Source of the DNA: Sphingomonadaceae bacterium OTU29LAMAA1
Lineage (GTDB): Bacteria; Pseudomonadota; Alphaproteobacteria; Sphingomonadales; Sphingomonadaceae
Direction of reading: 5' to 3'
Assembly: GCA_024072375.1 (NCBI GenBank)
Contig: CP099617.1
Location: 2,522,001-2,586,000, forward strand
Length of the DNA: 64,000 nucleotides
Each line of letters opens with the position of its first letter. Within the stretch, counting starts at the first letter, position 1. The notes below the pieces were generated by a model. That model was not told where the DNA came from and did no database searches. It worked only from the letters and a program-made list of their open reading frames with translations. The position numbers and the translations under genes were made by a program. Shown here in pieces: positions 53,474 through 61,998 of this stretch.

Positions 53474-54229
53474 ATGCCGGATCTCTTCATCCTCACGTCA
53501 CCGCAAGTAACAGGTGAGCACAAAATATTTCTCGAGCAACTCGGCCTGGAGTGGAACAGGCCCGAGTCACTCACGCCGGCTGAACTGATTGTAGAATTTG
53601 CAGGACGGCTTTGTTACATGTCGTTTGGAGACAAGCAATCTCCCCGAACTAATGCCGAATACGTCAGAAATCTCATCAATCAGGGGCACGAAAGTGTTTT
53701 AGAGCACGCAAGCTGGACATTTCTACTGACGGGAGTGTCCCGGGCATTCAGCCACCAACTTGTGAGACATCGTATTGGGTTCTCCTATAGTCAGCTATCC
53801 CAGCAGTATCACGACGAGACTGAGGCAACTTTCATTCAGCCCGCAGGACTAGAAAGTTCGGCCCTGGCTCTGCAGGCGTGGAGATCGGCCACGGCTCAGG
53901 CAAGTTCTACCTACAAAACTCTGCTAAAAACCTTCGAAGCAACGGAAGCTTCAAGCAAAGAGAAAATGAGGATGATAAGATCCGCGGCCCGTTCAATCCT
54001 CCCGGCGGCCACAGAGACGTCAATCGTCGTAACAGCTAATGCGCGATCTCTTCGCCACTTCCTATCCCTCCGTGGAGGAATTGTTGGTGATACGGAAATG
54101 CGTTTGGTTTCTCACCTCCTACTTGCGGCGCTTTCAGTTGAAGCGCCCTCCCTTTTTGCCGACTTCAACTCGCACATAGCCGATGACGGTCTGCCGATAA
54201 TCTTAGGTCCGCGTCTACAATCAACTTGA
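53474..54229 (+). CDS. thyX: ThyX-like flavin-dependent thymidylate synthase (variant motif)
   Basis: 251 residues, the size of Mycobacterium ThyX. GHESVLEHASWTFLLTGVSRAFSHQLVRHR and FSYSQLSQQY place it in ThyX, which converts dUMP to dTMP using FAD, NADPH and methylene-THF. The signature RHRX7S is changed: RHR at 98-100 is followed by IGFSYSQLS, giving eight residues before the Ser, and the usual following SxRY reads SQQY. It starts right after the stop of the deaminase-like gene, so both are one operon, perhaps acting in sequence on uridine and thymidine nucleotides. Catalytic competence is uncertain because of the insertion. Confidence 0.82.
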   Translation: MPDLFILTSPQVTGEHKIFLEQLGLEWNRPESLTPAELIVEFAGRLCYMSFGDKQSPRTNAEYVRNLINQGHESVLEHASWTFLLTGVSRAFSHQLVRHRIGFSYSQLSQQYHDETEATFIQPAGLESSALALQAWRSATAQASSTYKTLLKTFEATEASSKEKMRMIRSAARSILPAATETSIVVTANARSLRHFLSLRGGIVGDTEMRLVSHLLLAALSVEAPSLFADFNSHIADDGLPIILGPRLQST

Positions 54230-54431
54230 TGGTTGAACCCAAACGCCCGTTTGGGTCGGTGAGTCAGGCACGCGTGGCGAACGTGATTCGGTTCGTCACC
54301 GTACTTTGCACGCCTTCATAAAAGAGGCTGCCGCTTTCGAGCCCTTGTATCCGAGCGAGCGACCGGCGATTGCTGCCGCAGAAAATCGAACTGAAGTGGA
54401 CGGCTACGTCGGCCACTGAGAGGTAATCGAA

Positions 54432-56018
54432 GTGCTTAACCGTGAAATCCGCAGCCAGGTCGACAAGCTGCGCGATGCGATGTGGTCGGGGGGCGTGTCC
54501 AACCCGCTGACCGGCGTCGAACAGCTCACCTATCTACTGTTCATCCGCCGTCTGGACGAGATCCAGTCGCGCGAGGAGGCCAAGGCGCAGGCGCTGGGCC
54601 GCCCGCTGGCTCGGCGAATCTTCCCCGAAGGCACCGACGGTCTCGCCACGCCTGGCTTCCGCAAGGATCCCGTCACCGGCGAGGGCGAGGACGGCTGCCC
54701 GTACGACCTGATGCGCTGGTCGCGGTTCAGGAACGAGAAGCCCGACCGGATGTTCGAGATCGTCGATCAACACGTCTTCCCGTTTATTCGCACGCTGAAC
54801 GGGGCCGAGAGCGTGATGGCGACGCATATGAAGGGCGCGCGGCTCGCCTTCACACGGCCCGCGCTGCTCGACAAGCTCGTCCAGGGGCTCGACGACATCC
54901 CGATGGACGATCGCGATACCAAGGGTGATCTGTACGAATATCTGCTGTCGATGATCGCGACCGCGGGCGAGAACGGCCAGTTCCGTACGCCGCGTCACAT
55001 CATCGAACTGATGGTGCGGATGATGGCGCCGAAACCGACCGACACGATCTGCGACCCGGCGGCGGGTACCGCGGGCTTCCTGATGGTCGCCGCGGAATAT
55101 ATGCGCGCAACGCACCCTGAGATCTTCCGCGATGCGAAACTGCGCGATCATTTCGATACGCGCGCCTTTACCGGGTTCGACTTCGACGAGACGATGCTGC
55201 GGATCGGCGCGATGAACATGATGCTCCACGGCATCGAGGAGCCGCGCATCAGCCATCGCGATTCGCTTGGCCAGGATGCCGGTGAGGATGCTGGCGCCTA
55301 TACTATGATCCTTGCCAACCCGCCGTTCGCGGGCAGCCTTGACTTCGAGAGCACGTCGAAGGAGCTGCAACGCGTCGTCAAGACGAAGAAGACCGAACTC
55401 CTGTTCGTCGCGCTATTTATCCGCCTACTGACGACGGGCGGGCGCGCGGCAGTGATTGTGCCCGACGGCGTGCTGTTTGGCAGTTCGAAGGCGCATAAGG
55501 CGGTCCGTCAGATGCTAGTCGACGAGCATAAGCTCGACGCGGTGATCAGGCTGCCGTCGGGCGTGTTCCGCCCGTATGCCGGGGTATCGACCGCAATCCT
55601 GATCTTTACGAAGACCGGGCGCGGCGGCACCGATCATGTCTGGTATTATGACATGACCGCCGACGGAAAGTCGCTCGACGACAAGCGTTCCGACCTGCTG
55701 CCCGAAGAATTGCAGGGCCCGGCCCCCGTGCGTGCGCTGACCGAGGCGGAGGCGACAAAGAACAATTTGCCTGACGTGCTCGCACGTTGGGCGGACCGCG
55801 ACGGTGGGGAGCGCGACCGCCCGCGCACCGCTGCCAGCTTTTGCGTCTCACGCGATGAGATAGCGGCCGCAGGCTACGAGCTGTCAATCAATCGCTACAA
55901 GGAGGTCGAGCAGGCCGAAACCCAACACGTCGCGCCGGCGACAATTATTGCGGAGCTGCGCAGGCTTGAGGCGGAAATTGCTGAAGGGCTGACGCGGCTT
56001 GAGGAGATGCTCGCATGA
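54432..56018 (+). CDS. hsdM: Type I restriction-modification methyltransferase subunit HsdM
   Basis: 528 residues from GTG at 54432, eight bases after GAGGT. The N-terminal helical bundle (NREIRSQVDKLRDAMWSGG, TYLLFIRRLDEI) is followed by the N6-adenine methyltransferase domain: SAM motif I CDPAAGTAGFL near residue 206 and the catalytic NPPF (ILANPPFAGS) near residue 296. The C terminus (RYKEVEQAETQHV, LEAEIAEGLTRLEEML) contacts HsdS. It methylates adenine in the bipartite target of the HsdM2S complex. It overlaps hsdS by four bases. Composition is host-like and G+C-rich. Confidence 0.96.
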   Translation: MLNREIRSQVDKLRDAMWSGGVSNPLTGVEQLTYLLFIRRLDEIQSREEAKAQALGRPLARRIFPEGTDGLATPGFRKDPVTGEGEDGCPYDLMRWSRFRNEKPDRMFEIVDQHVFPFIRTLNGAESVMATHMKGARLAFTRPALLDKLVQGLDDIPMDDRDTKGDLYEYLLSMIATAGENGQFRTPRHIIELMVRMMAPKPTDTICDPAAGTAGFLMVAAEYMRATHPEIFRDAKLRDHFDTRAFTGFDFDETMLRIGAMNMMLHGIEEPRISHRDSLGQDAGEDAGAYTMILANPPFAGSLDFESTSKELQRVVKTKKTELLFVALFIRLLTTGGRAAVIVPDGVLFGSSKAHKAVRQMLVDEHKLDAVIRLPSGVFRPYAGVSTAILIFTKTGRGGTDHVWYYDMTADGKSLDDKRSDLLPEELQGPAPVRALTEAEATKNNLPDVLARWADRDGGERDRPRTAASFCVSRDEIAAAGYELSINRYKEVEQAETQHVAPATIIAELRRLEAEIAEGLTRLEEMLA

Positions 56019-57154
56019 AGATTGTCACTTTAGGAGAGGCTTGCGAAACGATCATGGGGCAAGCGCCGGCGGGTGATACCTACAACGTAGTGGGAACCGG
56101 ATTGCCTCTCATTGCGGGTGCTAGCGATTTCGGAGATTACTTTCCTAAACCATCGCGTTCGACGACGGCTGCCACGAAGACCTGTCGAGAAGGGGACATT
56201 GTTCTCTGTGTCCGTGCTACTATTGGAGATCTTAATTGGGCTGATCGGCCATACTGCCTTGGACGAGGCGTTGCTGCATTGCGGGCCCGGGATGGCGTCG
56301 CAGATAGCCGTTATATTTGGCGGGCGGTCGAAGCTCACGTTGAGCTGCTGCGTGCCTTAGGCAGGGGCGCAACGTTTAAACAGATTACCCGATCTGACGT
56401 TGTAGGTTTTAGTATCCCCCTTCCGCCGCTACCTGAGCAGAAACGGATCGCGGCGATCCTCGATCAGGCTGATGACCTTCGGCGTCGTCGCTGGCAGGCT
56501 TTGCAGAGGGCTGAAGCCCTCAATCAATCATATTTTGACGATCAGTTTTCTAATCGTATCGGTGATCAAAACTCGGAAGGTTGTCTGGCTGATTTGGTCG
56601 ATCGTAAGAGGGGCATCTCTTACGGAATCGTGCAGCGAGGAGACGATGTTGAAGACGGTGTACCGGTGGTGCGTATCGGAGACTTCGTATCTGGCAAATT
56701 CAAGAATAGGGAATTTAAACGGACCTCGGCTAGAATTTCGCAGACATACAAAAGGACCGTTCTAAGCGGCGGCGAGCTGCTGATTTCAATCAGAGGGACG
56801 GTGGGAAGACTGGCAATAGCGCCTAATTCCATTGCCGGTGCGAACGTCAGCCGTGAGGTTGCGGTTATCCCACTTTTGCCAGAGATAAGTCGGGACGTAA
56901 TCCTTGCTTTTCTGCGAAACGGGATCGTACAAAAACGAATCACCGCGGACGTACGCGGAGTTGCCCAATCAGGGATAAATTTGGAGCATTTGAGGGCGTT
57001 GCGAGTGCCAAAATTCAGCGAGGATGAGGTTAAAGCATTCGAGCTGGAAGCCACTCATTGTCGTGCAATTGAAAACGCGCACAATGCTGCTCGTCAAAAC
57101 ACCGAGACCCTCTTCACTTCCCTCCAGCATCGCGCCTTCCGCGGAGACTTGTAA
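56015..57154 (+). CDS. hsdS: Type I restriction-modification specificity subunit HsdS
   Basis: 379 residues with two target-recognition domains. The first half ends at the central conserved region IPLPPLPEQKRIAAILDQADDLRRRRWQALQRAEALN; the second half (ADLVDRKRGISYGIVQRGD onward) contains the second TRD and a closing helix (ATHCRAIENAHNAARQNTETL). The two TRDs read the two halves of the split recognition sequence. Its base composition is visibly more A+T-rich than hsdM and hsdR, as often seen when specificity subunits are exchanged. It overlaps hsdM by four bases and is followed by hsdR after three. Confidence 0.95.
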   Translation: MKIVTLGEACETIMGQAPAGDTYNVVGTGLPLIAGASDFGDYFPKPSRSTTAATKTCREGDIVLCVRATIGDLNWADRPYCLGRGVAALRARDGVADSRYIWRAVEAHVELLRALGRGATFKQITRSDVVGFSIPLPPLPEQKRIAAILDQADDLRRRRWQALQRAEALNQSYFDDQFSNRIGDQNSEGCLADLVDRKRGISYGIVQRGDDVEDGVPVVRIGDFVSGKFKNREFKRTSARISQTYKRTVLSGGELLISIRGTVGRLAIAPNSIAGANVSREVAVIPLLPEISRDVILAFLRNGIVQKRITADVRGVAQSGINLEHLRALRVPKFSEDEVKAFELEATHCRAIENAHNAARQNTETLFTSLQHRAFRGDL

Positions 57155-57157
57155 CCG

Positions 57158-60100
57158 ATGGCCGGAGGGGATGGGCACCGCAAAATACTGTCGATCGCGC
57201 CCGGTGCGCGCTCGCTCGCTGATCCCGAGGCGGATACCGCCGCAGCGAGCCAGTTCGCGTTTCTCGAGCCCCACCCCTTTCTCCACGATCATGCGGCGAT
57301 GGCCGAGGCGCTGGCGATTGCTGATCCGCGCGGGGCGGCGATGCGCTCGCGGCTCGGTGTCGAGACGCTCGTCGCGTGGCTCTACGATCATGACGACAGC
57401 CTGACGAAACCCTATCAGGACTCGCTGAGCGCGCTGACCGCGGAGCCGAGCTTCCGCCGGCTGGTCGGGCTGGCGGTCGCGACCAAGATCGATCTGGTGC
57501 GCAAGATCGGCAACCGCGCCGCACATGCCGGGCCGTTCGCCGACGCGCAGGCGATCAGCGCGGTGCGCGAGCTGTTCCACATCAGCTATTGGTTCGCGAG
57601 CCATTACAGCCGCACCCCGCCCCCGCCCGAGCTCGCCTTCTCCGCCGACCGGCTACCGCGCAACGCCATCGCCACGCCGACCAGCGCGACGGCGGCGGCG
57701 GCGATGCAGACCGCCGCGACGGAGGCTGCCGAGGCGCTGGCGCGCGAACGCGCCGAACGCCGCGGCGATGCCGAGGATCGTGTACGGATCGAGGACGAGC
57801 TCGCCGCGCTCAAGGCCGAATATAGCGCGCTGCGTGCCGCCAATGCGCAGGCCGATGTCCGCCACGACTATCACGAGGCACAGACCCGCGACGAGTTCGT
57901 TGACCTGTTGCTTCGCGAGGCGGGCTGGCCACTGACAGACGCGCGCGACACCGAGTTCGAGGTGTCGGGGATGCCAAATGCCGGTGGACTCGGCTATGCC
58001 GACTACGTGCTGTGGGGCGCGGACGGCAAGCCGCTCGGGGTGGTCGAGGCTAAGCGCGCGCGGAAGGACCCGCGCGAGGGCAAGCACCAGGCGAAACTCT
58101 ATGCCGATTGCCTTGAGGCGATGTTCGGGCAGCGGCCGGTGATCTTCTACACCAACGGCTATGATCACTGGATCTGGGACGATACGCGCTATCCGCCGCG
58201 CGCGATTCAGGGGTTCCTCACGCGCGACGAACTCGCGCTGATCGTCCAGCGGCGCACCGGCCGACTGCCACTCGCGCGCGTGGTGACCGATCGCGCGATC
58301 GCCGGCGGCGGCGGGCGCACCTATCAGGAGCGCGCAATCCGCGCGGTGTGCCACCACTTCGAAGATCACGATCGCGGCGGCGAGCATCAGCGCAAGGCGT
58401 TGCTGGTGATGGCGACCGGCTCGGGCAAGACGCGCACCGTCATCGCGCTCGCCGATGTGTTGATGCGCGCCAACTGGGCCAAGCGCGTGCTATTCCTTGC
58501 CGATCGCGTGCCGCTGGTGAAGCAGGCGACCAATGCGTTCCGCAAGCATTTGCCTGATTGCGCGACGGTCAATCTATGCACGGACGCGAGCGCGGACGGG
58601 CGCGTTTTTGTCGCGACCTATCCGACGATGCTCAACCTGATCGAGCGCGCCCGTGCCGACGGGCGGCAGCGGTTCGGCCCCGGCTTCTTCAACATGGTCG
58701 TGATCGACGAGGCGCACCGCTCGGTCTATCGTAAATATCGCGCGATCTTCGACTGGTTCGATGCGCCCTTGGTCGGGCTGACCGCGACGCCGAAGGACGA
58801 GGTCGACAAGAACACCTACGACCTGTTCGAGCTCGAAAGCGGCGTACCGACCGACGCCTATGATCTGAAGCAGGCGGTGGCGGAGGAATTTCTGGTGCCG
58901 CCGCGCGCGCGAGACGTGCCGATGAAATTCCCGCGCGATGGGATCCGTTATGACGATCTGAGCGAGGACGAGAAGGAAGCGTGGGACGCCGCCGAATGGG
59001 GCGAGGATGGCCCGCCCGACAGCGTCGATCCCAGTGCGGTCAACGACTGGCTGTTCAACACCGACACGATCGACAAGATGCTCGAGCAATTGATGCGCGA
59101 CGGCCAGCGCGTCGATGATGGCGAGACGCTGGGTAAGTCGATCATATTCGCCAAAAATCACCGCCACGCCGAATTTATCGTCGAGCGGTTCGACGCCAAT
59201 TATCCGCACCTGAAGGGGCGATTTTGCCAGCTGATCGACAATCAAGTCAAATACGCGCACGCGCTGATCGACCGCTTCGCTGACGCTGCCGACATGCCGC
59301 AGATCGCCGTCTCGGTCGACATGCTCGACACCGGGATCGACATCCCCGAGATTCTCAATCTCGTCTTCTTCAAGATTGTCCGGTCGAAATCAAAATTCTG
59401 GCAGATGGTTGGGCGGGGTACACGGCTATGCCCCGGGATCTTCGGGGCCGGGGCAAGGGACGACTTGGACAAGCAGTTCTTCTACGTCTTCGATTATCTC
59501 GGCAATTTCGACTTTTTCAACGCCCAGGTCGAGCAGACCGATGCACGCGCGGCGGCGCCGTTGAGTGAACGGCTGTTCACCGCGCGCGTTGCCTTGCTCA
59601 GCCTGTTGCAGTCACCCGTGGTGGGGGAGGGCGTGCGCGCACCAGTGACTGGGTTTTCGGGACGCGAGCCGGCCTTGATTGACGAAGTGCGCGATCAGCT
59701 GATGCGCGCGGTCGCGGGCATGCCGATCGACAATTTTATCGTCCGTGCCAAGCGACGCTATGTCGAAAAGTTCCAGGCACCGCACGCCTGGGGGCATGTG
59801 TCGCAGGAGGACCAGCACGAGCTGACCGAGCATATCGCGGGGTTGCCGACAGCGCTGAGCGACCCCGATATTGATGCTAGGCGGTTCGACCTGCTGTGCC
59901 TGCGCATCCAGCTGGCGATGGTCCGCGGCGAGCCCGTCGATCCGCTGCGGCGCGCGTTCGTCGGCCTCGTCCATGCGCTTGAGGCCAAGGCGACGATCCC
60001 CGACGTGGCGCGCGTGCTGGTGCTGATCGAAGAGGTCCAGACGAGCGAGTGGTGGCAGGATGCGACGCCCGACATGCTCGAGCGCGTCCGTCGCCAGCTG

Positions 60101-60688
60101 CGCGGACTAATCGCGCTGATCGACAAGGGCGAGCGCACCATCGTCACGACCGACTTCATCGATACGATCGGGGATGCGCGTGACATCACGATCGTTGATC
60201 TGGGTGATTCGGAGGCGTTGGCGCAATTCCGGCGCAAGGCGCGCGCCTATATCGATGCGCACCGCGATCATCTGACGCTTGTTAGGCTGCGACAGGGGCG
60301 ACCGCTCACAACTGCCGATCTTGATGAGTTACAGCGGCTCTTCGACGAGGCGGGCGTAGCCAATGTAGATGCCTTTACTCAGTTTCGGGGCATTGACGCG
60401 CTACCTGAATTGATCCGCTCGTGGGTTGGCCTGGACCGTAATGCGGCAAAGTCGGCGCTTAATGTCGCGCTCGACGGCGCAGTTTTATCCGCGCATCAGC
60501 TTCATTTTCTTGATCTTATCATTGACCACCTGACCACGTCCGGATCGATGGACCCGGCTCTTTTGTACGAGCCCCCTTTCACCGACGGAACGCCAAACGG
60601 GGTCAGTGACGTTTTCGATCTCATTCAGGCTCAAGCGATCGTGACGACTATCCGCGAGCTTAATCCGCGGTTCGTGGGTAACGGTTGA
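57158..60688 (+). CDS. hsdR: Type I restriction-modification endonuclease/translocase HsdR
   Basis: 1176 residues. A DUF4145-type helical domain (LVAWLYDHDDSL...VRKIGNRAAHAG) opens the protein, then a coiled linker, then the HsdR nuclease domain with GYADYVLWGADGKPLGVVEAKRA around residues 280-296 (Asp and ExK). The superfamily 2 translocase follows: Walker A MATGSGKTRT near 417, DEAH (VVIDEAHRS) near 516, SAT-like motif TATPKD, motif V/VI near SVDMLDTGIDIPEI and QMVGRGTRL. The C-terminal domain contacts HsdM. This arrangement is that of EcoEI-like (type IB) HsdR. It cleaves unmethylated DNA after translocation. No terminator is evident before the convergent HNH gene. Confidence 0.96.
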   Translation: MAGGDGHRKILSIAPGARSLADPEADTAAASQFAFLEPHPFLHDHAAMAEALAIADPRGAAMRSRLGVETLVAWLYDHDDSLTKPYQDSLSALTAEPSFRRLVGLAVATKIDLVRKIGNRAAHAGPFADAQAISAVRELFHISYWFASHYSRTPPPPELAFSADRLPRNAIATPTSATAAAAMQTAATEAAEALARERAERRGDAEDRVRIEDELAALKAEYSALRAANAQADVRHDYHEAQTRDEFVDLLLREAGWPLTDARDTEFEVSGMPNAGGLGYADYVLWGADGKPLGVVEAKRARKDPREGKHQAKLYADCLEAMFGQRPVIFYTNGYDHWIWDDTRYPPRAIQGFLTRDELALIVQRRTGRLPLARVVTDRAIAGGGGRTYQERAIRAVCHHFEDHDRGGEHQRKALLVMATGSGKTRTVIALADVLMRANWAKRVLFLADRVPLVKQATNAFRKHLPDCATVNLCTDASADGRVFVATYPTMLNLIERARADGRQRFGPGFFNMVVIDEAHRSVYRKYRAIFDWFDAPLVGLTATPKDEVDKNTYDLFELESGVPTDAYDLKQAVAEEFLVPPRARDVPMKFPRDGIRYDDLSEDEKEAWDAAEWGEDGPPDSVDPSAVNDWLFNTDTIDKMLEQLMRDGQRVDDGETLGKSIIFAKNHRHAEFIVERFDANYPHLKGRFCQLIDNQVKYAHALIDRFADAADMPQIAVSVDMLDTGIDIPEILNLVFFKIVRSKSKFWQMVGRGTRLCPGIFGAGARDDLDKQFFYVFDYLGNFDFFNAQVEQTDARAAAPLSERLFTARVALLSLLQSPVVGEGVRAPVTGFSGREPALIDEVRDQLMRAVAGMPIDNFIVRAKRRYVEKFQAPHAWGHVSQEDQHELTEHIAGLPTALSDPDIDARRFDLLCLRIQLAMVRGEPVDPLRRAFVGLVHALEAKATIPDVARVLVLIEEVQTSEWWQDATPDMLERVRRQLRGLIALIDKGERTIVTTDFIDTIGDARDITIVDLGDSEALAQFRRKARAYIDAHRDHLTLVRLRQGRPLTTADLDELQRLFDEAGVANVDAFTQFRGIDALPELIRSWVGLDRNAAKSALNVALDGAVLSAHQLHFLDLIIDHLTTSGSMDPALLYEPPFTDGTPNGVSDVFDLIQAQAIVTTIRELNPRFVGNG

Positions 60689-60900
60689 CAATAGTAATGG
60701 TCATATTGCGCCTTAATTTAGCAAGCGCTCATTAAAAGTAATATTGGTGGGAAACCTTAAGATGATTTATAAGGTAATCTTTACTCGTGATGTCACAAAA
60801 AACTACAAAAACATCGCGCTTATGAGCGCCGCTCCGGTTCCCAAAGTCGGCTTTTAGTGGCGTAAGAACGGGCGGGTCATCCCGTGAAAACTATCCGATC

Positions 60901-61938
60901 TCAAGAAATTGCGGATGATAACTCTCGGTGCACTATCCGGTGACAATTTGCGCAGAGGCATACCAAGTCAGCCAACCTAGTTACGTGTCCTGCCCTCATA
61001 TCTGCGACCTGTGTGCCCGCGTGGTGCACCTCGATCACGGCGTCGCCGTGCGGGCCCAGAGCATCGCTTGGCACGATCCCGCATCGTTCGCAGTGAAGGT
61101 ATCCCAGCTCCTCCAGCATCGCCCGTCGCTTCGCCGCAGCCAAAGTCGGCTTTCTCTCCCGGATAAGGTGTGCCACCAGCCTGGGCTGCCCCTCTGCCGC
61201 CGCAAGATCAGGGTCGACAGGATCAACGCCGCCGCCTGCCAAGACCTCATCCTTGCGTACAATTGGATAGCCGGCGGCTTCCAGAGTTTGGAAACAGGGC
61301 GTGCCTGTACCAGCGGTGAAATGCTCCGGTCGCGCATCAATCCCGGTAGCTGCTTGCAGGGCGAGGCCGAACACCTTCTTTGGCGCCAATCGCGTTCCGT
61401 CTGGGGCGATCAGGTCAAAGTCGCGCGAAGGCGCAAAGCTAGGTGCCTCGCCACCGCCGAGCAGGTGCTGAACGGCCTGGTCAATGTGAGCGTGTGTTAT
61501 GCGCCGCAGCTGCGATGTGGACAGCCTGCCGCTGTCTTCTACCGTGTCTCTGCTTGCTTTGCCTTGAACTACCGCAGCAAGAGCCTCCGGGCTGCAGCCC
61601 GGCGCGGTTATCAGTATGCGGCGCCATGCACCGTTACTGGAACTGCCAGCGTTCATGGCCCGTATCAGCCCGTTGAAGCGCTCTACAACCGATCCGGCGC
61701 GGGCGACTTGAAGTCGTCGAGAATCAAGGGGCTGTTGCTTCACCGGGCTGCTATCAAGGTATACGTCGTAGGCGACGCTCGCCGCGTCCAATTGGAAGAG
61801 CATCATCTCCAGCGCCTGCCGATAGTCGCGGTTTCGGTCCTTTCCGCTGCGGCTGTGGAGAACGATGCCGCGCCGATCAATTTCGGCACGGGCGTTTAGC
61901 ACCGCGCCGTTTGCCGCCAGGAGAACAACGTCAGGCAT
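60901..61938 (-). CDS. HNH endonuclease with long unknown N-terminal region
   Basis: 345 residues from ATG at 61938. The C-terminal HNH domain is CERCG, IEVHHAGTQ with the catalytic His, then LADLVCLCANCHRIVHR. The first 230 residues (MPDVVLLAANGAVLNARAE, FQLDAASVAYDVYLDSSPV, RILITAPGCSPEALAAVVQG) match nothing I know. A stretch near residue 220 (DGTRLAPKKVFGLALQAATG) resembles ScoA-like restriction-accessory domains only loosely. It diverges from the other HNH gene at 61999 with a 60-base shared promoter region, and converges on hsdR 212 bases away. Confidence 0.82.
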   Translation of the reverse strand: MPDVVLLAANGAVLNARAEIDRRGIVLHSRSGKDRNRDYRQALEMMLFQLDAASVAYDVYLDSSPVKQQPLDSRRLQVARAGSVVERFNGLIRAMNAGSSSNGAWRRILITAPGCSPEALAAVVQGKASRDTVEDSGRLSTSQLRRITHAHIDQAVQHLLGGGEAPSFAPSRDFDLIAPDGTRLAPKKVFGLALQAATGIDARPEHFTAGTGTPCFQTLEAAGYPIVRKDEVLAGGGVDPVDPDLAAAEGQPRLVAHLIRERKPTLAAAKRRAMLEELGYLHCERCGIVPSDALGPHGDAVIEVHHAGTQVADMRAGHVTRLADLVCLCANCHRIVHRELSSAIS

Positions 61939-61998
61939 GATTGATACGTAACTCCGGCAGACAGTTGCCAAGGCGATGTATCGTCGCGAAGGTAAGTG

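Noticed and set aside
60928..61899. 323-codon plus-strand open frame opposite the HNH gene
   Set aside because: The minus strand encodes a complete HNH motif with zinc-knuckle cysteines; the plus frame has none.
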